Source: an uncultured Pelagibacteraceae bacterium
GTDB taxonomy: Bacteria; Pseudomonadota; Alphaproteobacteria; Pelagibacterales; Pelagibacteraceae
Direction of reading: 5' to 3'
DNA: 64,000 bases
Assembly (NCBI GenBank): GCA_902582235.1
Contig: CACHQX010000001.1
Location: 190,760-254,759, forward strand
Numbering within the stretch: position 1 is the stretch's first letter; each line of letters starts with the position of its first letter. The notes below the pieces were generated by a model. That model did no database searches and was not told where the DNA came from. It saw only the letters and a program-made list of their open reading frames with translations. The translations under genes were made by a program, and so were the position numbers. Below, one piece after another: positions 10,904 through 19,077 of the stretch.

Positions 10904-11825
10904 AAGCTTCCATTAGTTCATTCCACTCCCTTTTAGATAACCCAGAACTTTCCATATCGATCTTTTCACCTTTTATAAGTTTTTGAATTAAAATTTTACC
11001 TTTTGATGAAACTTCGGTTCCTCCAACTCTATAATCTAAAAAGGCATCATAAGTAATTGGTACCCAGCTTTTTAAAGTATCCAACATAGCATCAGCATAT
11101 GCTCTTATCTCATATTGGGCATGGCTATCTGCTCTTAATCTCAAAAAATTCATTAAATTCAGTAAATCAGTTTTCCAGTACCATTGAGTATAAGTATTGA
11201 GTGTTAAATTCATTCTTGCTAATTCTCTTGCAAGACCATGTTCATTCTCATCGACAACTGATCCATCATATCTTTCATTAAGCATTGTTTCATAGTTATC
11301 ATAAGTTCTCTCAGCATCGTCTCTCAACAAAGATAGAACTTTGTTGGCCTGTTCACCTTCAAGTACCTCGCCTCTTCCTTGCCTATTATTTTTTGATTGG
11401 GCTGCTAAATGTTCTTTTTTTGGTAAGTAAAATTCTTTATCTAAAATTGAATACCTGGCTGAATACTCATTAACATTTGCAGTTCTGTGTCTAATCCATT
11501 GTCTAGCAATAAAGATTGGTAATTTAACATGGTATTTTATTTCACACATTTCAAAAGGTGTGCTGTGCCAATGCCTCATTAAATATTTGATTAGTCCGCT
11601 GTCAGTAGAAACTTGTTTTGTTCCCTTGCCATAAGAAACTCGAGCTGCTTGGACAATTGATGTATCGTTACCCATATAATCTATCACCCTTATGAAACCA
11701 TGATCCAATATTGGTATCGCCTCGTACAATATCTTTTCTAAATTAGGAGCAGTTACTCTTTTAGTTTGATTTTTTTGTGATTGAAGATCTTTGATTTCCT
11801 GTGTTTGTTCCTTAGTAAGTTTCAT
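10878..11825 (-). CDS. thyX: Flavin-dependent thymidylate synthase
   Basis: ThyX makes dTMP from dUMP using methylenetetrahydrofolate and FAD/NADPH, in place of ThyA. The ThyX motif appears as [14 protein letters not shown] (about residues 130-143). It is preceded by the substrate-side [21 protein letters not shown] and followed by [18 protein letters not shown] and [14 protein letters not shown]. At 315 aa it is toward the long end of the family, with N- and C-terminal extensions. The use of ThyX fits a streamlined marine alphaproteobacterium. Its 3' end overlaps mrp on the other strand. Confidence 0.95.
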   Translation of the reverse strand: MKLTKEQTQEIKDLQSQKNQTKRVTAPNLEKILYEAIPILDHGFIRVIDYMGNDTSIVQAARVSYGKGTKQVSTDSGLIKYLMRHWHSTPFEMCEIKYHVKLPIFIARQWIRHRTANVNEYSARYSILDKEFYLPKKEHLAAQSKNNRQGRGEVLEGEQANKVLSLLRDDAERTYDNYETMLNERYDGSVVDENEHGLARELARMNLTLNTYTQWYWKTDLLNLMNFLRLRADSHAQYEIRAYADAMLDTLKSWVPITYDAFLDYRVGGTEVSSKGKILIQKLIKGEKIDMESSGLSKREWNELMEAFSLKDKLI

Positions 11826-11950
11826 GATTTATCAACTGATTCAATAATGTTTATATCTTAGTAATAAAAAAAAAAAATGTGAAAATTTTTTTAATTACTA
11901 TTAAAAGTTGTATGATAATCCTCTAATGAATAAATTAGTTGAATAATTCT

Positions 11951-12670
11951 TTATTTACCATGTTTCTTTTTTTTTAAAAAGTATAGTTTTATCAAACCAA
12001 GCAATGATGAAATAATCAATTTCAGACTAACAGAACTTTCACCCCTTTTTCTATTAACAAAGATTGTGCTTAACTCATCAATTTTAAAATTATTTGACTG
12101 CATAACTACAAGAATTTCTGAGAGTACGATAAATCCACCACCAATTTTTCCACACTCACTAACGACTTTCATGGCTGCTCTTTTTGAATAGAACCTAAAA
12201 CCATTTGTATAATCAGTGCATGGTATTTTTAAAAGTAATCTTGCCAAAAAATTCGATAACAATGAAAATACTCTTCTAAATACACTCCAGTTCATAATTT
12301 TACTACTTTTGGTGTATCTGCTGGCAATTAACATATCTATTTTATGTTTTTTAAAATACTCAATTTTTTCTTTTAATTCATTTGGGTTATGTGAAAAATC
12401 GGCATCCATTTCTATAAATGTATCAATAGACTTGTTTTTTAAGGCTTCATTTAATCCAAATATTACTGCTGTTCCCCTCCCAAGTTTTTGACCTCGGCGA
12501 AAATAATGAACAAAACTTTTATTTTCTAATATTCTTTTTGAAAGATCATTAATTGAGTCATCTACTATAAAAATTTCTGAATTTGGAACAAAAGATTTTA
12601 TTGATTCAACTAATTTTCCAATATTTTCCTCTTCATTGTAAGTTGGTATTATAATTCCAATATTTATCAT
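11951..12670 (-). CDS. Family 2 glycosyltransferase, polyprenol-phosphate sugar synthase-like (DPM1-like)
   Basis: This is a GT-A fold transferase. It starts NIGIIIPTYNEEENIGKLVESI, has the nucleotide-binding IVDDS (about residues 35-39) and the metal-site segment EMDADFSHNP (about residues 88-97). This is the layout of dolichol/undecaprenol-phosphate mannosyltransferase catalytic domains. The 239-aa length stops after a basic tail, with no C-terminal membrane domain, as in DPM1-type proteins. It overlaps the epimerase gene by 4 bp (ATGA) and is last in a three-gene glycan operon. The sugar and acceptor are unknown; a lipid-linked sugar donor for envelope glycan is likely. Confidence 0.85.
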   Translation of the reverse strand: MINIGIIIPTYNEEENIGKLVESIKSFVPNSEIFIVDDSINDLSKRILENKSFVHYFRRGQKLGRGTAVIFGLNEALKNKSIDTFIEMDADFSHNPNELKEKIEYFKKHKIDMLIASRYTKSSKIMNWSVFRRVFSLLSNFLARLLLKIPCTDYTNGFRFYSKRAAMKVVSECGKIGGGFIVLSEILVVMQSNNFKIDELSTIFVNRKRGESSVSLKLIISSLLGLIKLYFLKKKKHGK

Positions 12671-13500
12671 TTAAATTTATTCAATTCATTAATAAAACTA
12701 TTTTTTGGCTTCCATCCCAATTTAATTAACTTTTTGTTATCAGAAATTAGATATGTAAAACTTCTCGAGCTATTTATAAAAGAGGCTTTTTTATTAAATT
12801 TTTTACAAAAAATTTTAGCGATTGTCTCTAGATGGAATTTTTTACCTGAACCTATATTGTATATACCTGTTCCCTTTTTAATACACAAAACCCTAATCGC
12901 ATTTATTATGTCATTAATGCTCAGAAAGTCTCTAAAATGTTTTAATTCTTTAAAAGAAACTATTTTTTTTTTACTTTTTTTTATTTTGTAAAATAATCCA
13001 GGTGTAAGAAAAGATTTGTTCTGTTCAGGGCTCGTGTAACTAAAAATTCTTCCTATGCAATAATTGATCTTTTGCTTTTTCAACTTTTTTTTTAAATAAT
13101 TTTCTGCCAATATTTTTGTTTTTCCATATTTGCTGTATGGTTCAACTTTTTGATTTTCATCTATCTTAAAAAATTTCTTTCTAATTTGATATACATGTGA
13201 TGTTGAGGCAAAAAAAATATTTTTTGGTTTTTTTTGATATTTTATTAATGAATCTACTATATTTTTAGTTCCATTATAATTTACTTGTTTTGCATATTTA
13301 TAATTTTTTTCTACATCTCTAGTGGGTACGATCGCTGCAAGGTGTATAATAAAATCAAAATTATTAGACTTGATCCAATTATCTACTAATTTTTTTTTAG
13401 TAATATCTCCTTTAAAAATTACAAAATTAAATTTTATTTTTTTAATTATATGGCTACCTAGTAGTCCAGTTGCCCCAGTAATTCCACATCTATACATCAA
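12667..13500 (-). CDS. NAD-dependent sugar epimerase/dehydratase (extended SDR)
   Basis: This is an extended short-chain dehydrogenase acting on a nucleotide sugar. The 277-aa product begins with the NAD-binding GITGATGLLGSHI. It has the HLAAIVPTRDVEKN segment and the catalytic Tyr-x3-Lys as YSKYGKTK (about residue 127), then a substrate-side region with YNIGSGKKFHLETIA. It lies 1 bp from the DegT-fold gene upstream and overlaps the glycosyltransferase downstream, so the three probably make and move one modified sugar. The exact substrate cannot be told. Confidence 0.85.
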   Translation of the reverse strand: MMYRCGITGATGLLGSHIIKKIKFNFVIFKGDITKKKLVDNWIKSNNFDFIIHLAAIVPTRDVEKNYKYAKQVNYNGTKNIVDSLIKYQKKPKNIFFASTSHVYQIRKKFFKIDENQKVEPYSKYGKTKILAENYLKKKLKKQKINYCIGRIFSYTSPEQNKSFLTPGLFYKIKKSKKKIVSFKELKHFRDFLSINDIINAIRVLCIKKGTGIYNIGSGKKFHLETIAKIFCKKFNKKASFINSSRSFTYLISDNKKLIKLGWKPKNSFINELNKFK

Positions 13501-13501
13501 C

Positions 13502-14665
13502 TTAAAAATCTAAAAGATAATTTGTTAATCTTTTTATATCTTGAAGTTTAATCTTTTTAGTGGGTAATCCAATAAAAAAACCTCTATCTTCAATTGCTTG
13601 TGAATTTCTAAAATTTTTTTTTTTCAATTTAAATTTATGTAACTTAATTGCTGGTTGGTTAATAAAATTGCCACTTATTATTGGTCTAGTTTCAATTTTA
13701 TTTTTTTCAAGTTTTTCTAAAAAAAACTTTTTATATTTAAGATATTTTTTGTTTATTAATAATGGAATACTAAACCAGCTCGGTTTTAAATGTTTGCTTG
13801 ACTCAAAAAAAGTAAATTGATCATCCCATTTGGGAGATTTTTTTAGGTATTTAATAATCATGTCGCGATTATATTTCCTTATTTTTATCATTTTTTTTAA
13901 TCTCTTGAGTTGACTCATTGCTATAGATGCAGAGATATCTAGAGGTCTTAAATTAAAACCCTGGTTGACAAAATTAAATGTATTTTTTTTTTTTGAAATT
14001 TCTCTATCCCAACCGTGTGCCCTCAAAGATTGTAAGATTCTGTAATCAAACTTATTATTACAAACAATCATTCCACCCTCACCCGAGGTTAATTGATGAG
14101 AATAATAAAAAGAGAATGAGGAAAAATCACCAAAAGTTCCAAGATTTTTCCCTTTATAAATGGACCCCAAAGATTCACAATTATCTTCAACTAAATAAAT
14201 TTTTTTTTTTCTGGCAAATTGTTTTATTTTGTCAATTTCAGAACAATTTCCTAAAACATTAATTAACATAATTGCCTTTGTTTTTTTTGTAACGTTTTTT
14301 TTTATTATGTCTAAATTTGGTGAAAACGTTTTTAAGTCTACATCGATAAATTTTGGAACTAAACCCGATTGTACTATTGGCCAAAGTGAAGTTGACCAAC
14401 AAAGTGCAGGTATTAAACACTCGTCACCCACCTTTAATTTATTTTTTTTTAAAGGGTTTATCAAAGCAAAAAATGCTAAAAGGTTTGCAGATGAACCGGA
14501 GTTAACCATTAAACAATAATTAGATTTTATAAATTGTGAAAATTTTTTTTCAAACTCCATTGTTTTTTTAGACATAGTTAATCTTCTACTTCTGACTACT
14601 TTAATGGCAGAATTGATGTCTTGATTTGAAAAGGCATTTTCTAGAAGTGGATATTTAAATGACAT
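13502..14665 (-). CDS. DegT/DnrJ/EryC1-fold PLP enzyme with active-site Lys replaced by His (sugar 3-dehydratase-like)
   Basis: This is a fold type I PLP enzyme for nucleotide sugars. It has NSGSSANLLAFFAL, CLIPALCWSTSLWP and the PLP-side EDNCESLGS. In sugar aminotransferases the motif SFxPxKxxTTGEGG carries the Schiff-base lysine; here it reads SFYYSHQLTSGEGG, with His where Lys should be (checked in the nucleotides). The same change marks ColD and the RfbH/E1 3-dehydratases, and the 387-aa length is near ColD. I therefore predict deoxygenation at C3 of a 4-keto sugar rather than transamination. It is first of three co-directional glycan genes. Confidence 0.83.
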   Translation of the reverse strand: MSFKYPLLENAFSNQDINSAIKVVRSRRLTMSKKTMEFEKKFSQFIKSNYCLMVNSGSSANLLAFFALINPLKKNKLKVGDECLIPALCWSTSLWPIVQSGLVPKFIDVDLKTFSPNLDIIKKNVTKKTKAIMLINVLGNCSEIDKIKQFARKKKIYLVEDNCESLGSIYKGKNLGTFGDFSSFSFYYSHQLTSGEGGMIVCNNKFDYRILQSLRAHGWDREISKKKNTFNFVNQGFNLRPLDISASIAMSQLKRLKKMIKIRKYNRDMIIKYLKKSPKWDDQFTFFESSKHLKPSWFSIPLLINKKYLKYKKFFLEKLEKNKIETRPIISGNFINQPAIKLHKFKLKKKNFRNSQAIEDRGFFIGLPTKKIKLQDIKRLTNYLLDF

Positions 14666-14744
14666 TTATAAGTAATTCTTATAACAAAATTTGTGCTTAA
14701 AAAATAAAATAAAAAGCTATATAACATATATGTTTTAACAAACT

Positions 14745-14995
14745 ATGACGATAAACGAATTTCGTAATAAACATTACGGACGTGGGGGCAGTACCCACCA
14801 CCTCCACCATTAATAATTTATGGGGGTGAACTAGGATCGACGGATGTCTAAAGGCTATTTTTTCGTTCGGGATTGTTCCACCGTGACGGGCTATTTATAA
14901 TTGCAAATGATAAATTTGCTCTTGCTGCTTAATTAATTTATTAATTAAGTAACGGGGTTTTGGGGCACCTGGCAACAGAACGCCCCTCTTTTTAA
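14745..14995 (+). ncRNA. ssrA: Circularly permuted two-piece tmRNA (alphaproteobacterial type)
   Basis: This RNA rescues stalled ribosomes. The acceptor segment comes first: T-arm GACGTGGGGGCAGTACCCACCAC and acceptor strand ending CACCTCCACCA at 14809. A 12-nt spacer follows, then the 5' acceptor strand GGGGGTG at 14822 with the tRNA-like GAACTAGGATCGACGGA. The acceptor strands pair over 7 bp with one G-U, and GATGT/ACATT can form the inner helix. The tag frame GCA AAT GAT AAA TTT GCT CTT GCT GCT TAA (14903-14932) encodes ANDKFALAA, with LAA at the end as proteolysis signals require. A GGGGC/GCCCC hairpin near 14963-14987 closes the coding piece. The outer ends are approximate. Confidence 0.9.
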
Positions 14996-15135
14996 ATAAC
15001 TCATTTTACAGACGCTGAGGAGATCTAAAAAATTTTTTATTTTGTGATTTCAATTCAATGGTTACCTTCTCCAATGATTAAAACTTTTTTTCTTTGCTGT
15101 TCATTTTTTGAATAAATTGATGTATGAGTTCTCTT

Positions 15136-17055
15136 ATGTGTAGTATTCTGGGTTTAATTGATTTTAGTTCTTCAGATAAATTTAAAAATGAAAAAATTTT
15201 TTCTGTTAATAGACTGCTGAAACATCGTGGTCCAGATGATGAGGGTTATTATAATGACAAACTTGTTTCGCTAGCATTTAATAGACTCTCTATAATGGAT
15301 TTAATCAAGGGTAACCAGCCCATTATTAAAAAACATATAATTTCAATTTTTAATGGAGAAATTTATAATTTTAAAGAAATAAGAGCGGAACTAATTAATC
15401 ATGGCCATAAATTTGAAACCAATTCAGATAGCGAAGTAGTTTCTACAGCTTTTTTGCAATGGGGGATTAAATGTGTAGAAAAGTTTAATGGCATGTTCGC
15501 AATTGCGGTGTATGACAAAAAAAATAGTAAAGTTTTTTTAATAAGAGATAGGGTCGGAATAAAACCTCTTTATTTTTCACATCTAAATAATCAATTATTG
15601 TTTAGTTCAGAAATTAAAGGCATAACAAATTATCCTGACTTTGAAAAAAAATTAAATTTTAATGCCTTTTCTTCTTATCTTTTATTCAGATATCCTTATG
15701 GGAAAAATAATGTATTTTATGATAATATTCAAAAAGTTACTCCTGGAACTTTTTTAGAAGTTGATATTTTAAAGAAACAAACAAAGCAAAATACCTATTG
15801 GTCTATACCAGAAATAAATACGAAAATAAGGCATAATGAAGAGTATTATTTTCAAAAATTAGATTCTTTATTGAATAGTTCTATAAAAAAACAGTTGGTC
15901 AGTGATGCGCCGTTAGGGGTTTTTTTATCTGGAGGATTAGACTCATCAATTTTATCCTCTATAGCAGCAAAAAATATATCAGGTAAATTAAAAACTTACT
16001 CTGTTGGATTTAAAGAAAAAAAATATGATGAAACGCCTAAAGCCAGAACTATAGCAAAATATATTAATTCAGAACATACCGAAGTTTTTGTTGGCAAAGA
16101 GGACTTCTTTAATAATATTGAGAAGATAATAGAAGTAAAAGATGTTCCGCTTTCAATCCCTCATGAGTATCCATTATATCTGCTGAGTAAAAAAATGAAA
16201 CAGGATATAAAGGTAGTCTTAAGTGGAGAAGGAGCTGATGAGTTCTTTGGAGGTTATGCAAGAGTTCAAAACTCTCCAATAGATTTTGTTAAAGCAAATT
16301 TCATATTAAAGTTTACAGATAATAGTTTTGTAAAAAAAATATTTTCAGTAGATAAAAAATTTAACTATAAAAAAGATAAGTTTATTGACTTTTTTTTTCA
16401 TCAATATAATTGGTTCTCAATAGGTGAGGTAGACTCACTGCTGCATGAAAATGTAAAAAATCAAATCAACTTAGAAAAAGTTAAGGAACCTTGGACAAAT
16501 GTTTTAAAAAAATACGAAAATTCTAATTACTATAATCAAATATTACTAATGTTTCAGACCAATCATCTTCAGTGTTTACTAGATCGTTTAGACACTATGA
16601 CTATGGCGAATTCTATTGAAGCAAGGGTACCCTTTCTTGACCATGAGCTTATAGAATTTATCAATACTGTTCCGTATAAGTTTAAGATAAAATGGAAATC
16701 TAAATTTTCAAAGTTTAAATCACTTTTTTCAAATAATTTTTCTTATTCTGAAAAATATGACACAAACAAGTATCTACTAAGGAAAGTTGGAGAAAAATAC
16801 TTGCCTAAAAAAATGTCAGAGGAAAAAAAATTAGGCTTTCCTTTACCTATGAATGAGTGGATGCACGATAAAAAAGTCAAAGAAATTCTTTTAGACAAAA
16901 AAACTCTAGAAAGAAACATTTTTAACCAAAAAAAACTTGAAAATTTTTTAGATGATAAAAATACAAAAGATGACAATTATGATTTTAATGGAAAAAAAAT
17001 TTGGATGATGTTGAATTTTGAACTTTGGATGAGAAACAATATGGATCAAAGATAA
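15136..17055 (+). CDS. Asparagine synthase-like glutamine-dependent amidotransferase (AsnB family)
   Basis: This is a class II glutamine amidotransferase plus an AMP-forming synthetase domain. The track start (15124) is not credible, because the N-terminal nucleophile must follow the initiator. The second ATG gives MCSILGLIDF with Cys2, so I use 15136 (639 aa). The glutaminase domain has NRLSIMDL, FNGEIYNF and SEIKGI; the synthetase domain has SGGLDSSILSS and GEGADEFFGGY. It is longer than AsnB of E. coli (554 aa) and resembles versions in surface-polysaccharide loci that amidate a sugar or another acid. It overlaps the next gene by one base, so its product may act on the same phosphonate or glycan intermediate. 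Confidence 0.88.
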   Translation: MCSILGLIDFSSSDKFKNEKIFSVNRLLKHRGPDDEGYYNDKLVSLAFNRLSIMDLIKGNQPIIKKHIISIFNGEIYNFKEIRAELINHGHKFETNSDSEVVSTAFLQWGIKCVEKFNGMFAIAVYDKKNSKVFLIRDRVGIKPLYFSHLNNQLLFSSEIKGITNYPDFEKKLNFNAFSSYLLFRYPYGKNNVFYDNIQKVTPGTFLEVDILKKQTKQNTYWSIPEINTKIRHNEEYYFQKLDSLLNSSIKKQLVSDAPLGVFLSGGLDSSILSSIAAKNISGKLKTYSVGFKEKKYDETPKARTIAKYINSEHTEVFVGKEDFFNNIEKIIEVKDVPLSIPHEYPLYLLSKKMKQDIKVVLSGEGADEFFGGYARVQNSPIDFVKANFILKFTDNSFVKKIFSVDKKFNYKKDKFIDFFFHQYNWFSIGEVDSLLHENVKNQINLEKVKEPWTNVLKKYENSNYYNQILLMFQTNHLQCLLDRLDTMTMANSIEARVPFLDHELIEFINTVPYKFKIKWKSKFSKFKSLFSNNFSYSEKYDTNKYLLRKVGEKYLPKKMSEEKKLGFPLPMNEWMHDKKVKEILLDKKTLERNIFNQKKLENFLDDKNTKDDNYDFNGKKIWMMLNFELWMRNNMDQR

Positions 17056-17774
17056 TGAAAGCAATAATATTGGCTGCTGGAAAGGGCACTAGATTAAAAA
17101 AATATCATAATTTACCAAAAGGATTGCTGAAGTTTGGAAAAAATAAAATCTCAATCTTGGAACGACTTTGTGCAATATTAAAAAAAAATAAATTTAAAAA
17201 AATTGTAATAATAACTGGTTACAAAAATAAACTTATAGAGAGAAAAATTGGAAAAGTAGCTCAATATATTTATTACCCAGGTTTTAGAAACAATAATAAT
17301 TTACAAACCTTATTAGCTGCAAAAAAAGAATTAAATGAAGGATTTTATTGTTTCTTCGCAGATTTAATTTTTGATGAGAAAATAATTAAAAAATTAATTG
17401 AAAAAAAATCAAATGCTTGTTTAACGATAGATACCAAAAAGATTTTAAGTGGCACCATGAGAATTAAAAAAAAGCAAGATAAAATTATAGGAGTTGGTAG
17501 TCATATACCTACTAAAAATGGGGATGGAAATTTTATTGGTATTGCAAAGTTTTCAAAACCTGGAGCTCTTTTGCTTAAGAGTCATTTGATGAGAGAAAAA
17601 AATAACAAAAAAGACTATTATACTCATGTAATTAATAAGATTATTGAAGAGAAAAAAATAGTTAATTTTTTTGATTGTAAAAGATATTTCTGGAAAGAGA
17701 TTGACACTTACAAAGATCTTTGTGATATGAAAGCTGTTATTAATAAAAAAAAATTTAAATATTGGCCTTTATGA
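17055..17774 (+). CDS. NTP-transferase family cytidylyl/sugar nucleotidyltransferase (LicC/PntC-like)
   Basis: This is a GT-A-like nucleotidyltransferase that activates a phosphate or phosphonate with NMP. The track start at 17025 lies inside the upstream gene; the ATG at 17055 (TAATG overlap) gives MKAIILAAGKGTRL, the nucleotide-binding signature at the exact N-terminus. ITGYKN, the metal aspartate region FFADLIFD and a final FWKEIDTYKDL follow; 239 aa is the size of phosphocholine cytidylyltransferases. Directly upstream of PEP mutase, the best reading is activation of 2-aminoethylphosphonate or a related phosphonate to its CMP ester. A sugar-1-phosphate substrate is the alternative. Confidence 0.8.
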   Translation: MKAIILAAGKGTRLKKYHNLPKGLLKFGKNKISILERLCAILKKNKFKKIVIITGYKNKLIERKIGKVAQYIYYPGFRNNNNLQTLLAAKKELNEGFYCFFADLIFDEKIIKKLIEKKSNACLTIDTKKILSGTMRIKKKQDKIIGVGSHIPTKNGDGNFIGIAKFSKPGALLLKSHLMREKNNKKDYYTHVINKIIEEKKIVNFFDCKRYFWKEIDTYKDLCDMKAVINKKKFKYWPL

Positions 17775-19072
17775 AGAAAAAAATTGTTTATGTATGTATG
17801 TCAGCAGATATTTTACACGCTGGGCATATAAATATTCTTGAGCGAGCATCTAGGCTAGGAAATGTAGTGGTTGGCCTAATGACTGATCAAGCAATTAGTT
17901 ATTACAAAAAGATTCCTTTTTTAAACTACTATCAAAGAGAAATAGTTATAAGAAATTTAAATATGGTTCATGGAGTTGTTCCACAAAATACAATGGATTA
18001 CAGGCCCAATTTAAGAAAAATAAAACCAGATTATGTAGTTCATGGTGATGATTGGAAGAATGGAGTGTTAAAAGAAAATAGATCACAAGTAATTAAAGAA
18101 ATAAAAAAATGGTCTGGTAAACTTGTGGAATTCCCTTACACAAAAAATGTATCCTCAACAAATCTTAAAGAAAGTTTTTTTAATAAAAACTTTTATTCTT
18201 TTAATTCTAATAGAACCTCTCTTTTAAAAAGAATGATTGAAGCCAAAAAATTTGTTAGAGTAATTGAAGCTCACTCGCCTTTGGCTGGTTTAATAGTCGA
18301 GAATACAAAAGTAAAAAAAAAGACTGGTGATGCGGATTATGATGGAATGTGGTCTTCGAGTTTAACTGAGTCTTTATTACGTGGAAAACCCGATAATCAG
18401 TCAGTAGAATTATCAACTAGAATTAATGCTATTAATGAAGTTTTAGAGATAACAACTAAACCAATGGTCTTTGACGCAGATAACGGCGGAAGAGTTGAAC
18501 ACCTACCTTTCACAATTAAATCTCTAGAAAGACAGGGTGTTTCAGCTATTATTATAGAGGATAAAATTGGTCTTAAAAAAAATTCTTTATTTAAAAATCA
18601 AAAAAATGCAAAACAAGACAGCATAAAAAACTTTTGTAAAAAACTAGAAGTGGCAACTAAATCTAGAAAGTCTGATGATTTTTTGATCATAGCTAGAATA
18701 GAAAGTTTTATATTGGGTAAAGGAATTAATGATGCTTTGAAAAGAGCAAACGCTTACTCTAAGGCAGGAGCTGATGGAATACTAATACATAGTAAAATTG
18801 ATACTCCAAAAGAAATTTTTAAATTTTCAAAAATTTTTAGAAAAAGTAAAAACTTTAAATTTTTAATAGCTGTACCATCAAGTTACTCAAAAACTTACGA
18901 AAAAGATCTTATTAGAAATGGTTTTAGTGTAGTAATATATGCAAATCATATGTTGCGGGCCTCATATTTAGCTATGAACCAAGTTGCTGAATCCATATTA
19001 AAAAATAGCCGATCTGCTAATATAGAAAAAAAAATATCTTCCATAAAAGATTTGCTTAAGTATTCCTTATAA
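17771..19072 (+). CDS. Fused HxGH cytidylyltransferase and phosphoenolpyruvate mutase
   Basis: PEP mutase rearranges PEP to phosphonopyruvate, making the C-P bond that begins nearly all phosphonate pathways. The start is taken at 17771 (ATGA overlap), giving 433 aa. Residues 1 to about 140 are a TagD-like cytidylyltransferase domain with HAGH (16-19) and a late VSST motif. From about residue 150 the PEP mutase/isocitrate lyase barrel has WSSSLTES, FDADNGGRVEH, the mutase hallmark EDKIGLKKNS and ARIESFI. That hallmark separates it from isocitrate lyase-like hydrolases. No stop or frameshift occurs between the domains. Decarboxylase is 5 bp downstream. Confidence 0.92.
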   Translation: MKKKIVYVCMSADILHAGHINILERASRLGNVVVGLMTDQAISYYKKIPFLNYYQREIVIRNLNMVHGVVPQNTMDYRPNLRKIKPDYVVHGDDWKNGVLKENRSQVIKEIKKWSGKLVEFPYTKNVSSTNLKESFFNKNFYSFNSNRTSLLKRMIEAKKFVRVIEAHSPLAGLIVENTKVKKKTGDADYDGMWSSSLTESLLRGKPDNQSVELSTRINAINEVLEITTKPMVFDADNGGRVEHLPFTIKSLERQGVSAIIIEDKIGLKKNSLFKNQKNAKQDSIKNFCKKLEVATKSRKSDDFLIIARIESFILGKGINDALKRANAYSKAGADGILIHSKIDTPKEIFKFSKIFRKSKNFKFLIAVPSSYSKTYEKDLIRNGFSVVIYANHMLRASYLAMNQVAESILKNSRSANIEKKISSIKDLLKYSL

Positions 19073-19077
19073 ATTTT

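Noticed and set aside
13502-14665. 2-aminoethylphosphonate transaminase for the phosphonate pathway
   Set aside because: The enzyme is DegT-fold, lacks the PLP lysine and lies in a separate operon across the tmRNA gene.
14666-14744. Sigma-70 promoter for the tmRNA (TTGTGC and TATATA boxes)
   Set aside because: The boxes are about 21 bp apart and such AT-rich matches are expected by chance here.
15124-15135. First ATG of the AsnB-like ORF
   Set aside because: The catalytic Cys must be residue 2 after Met removal; only the ATG at 15136 gives Met-Cys.
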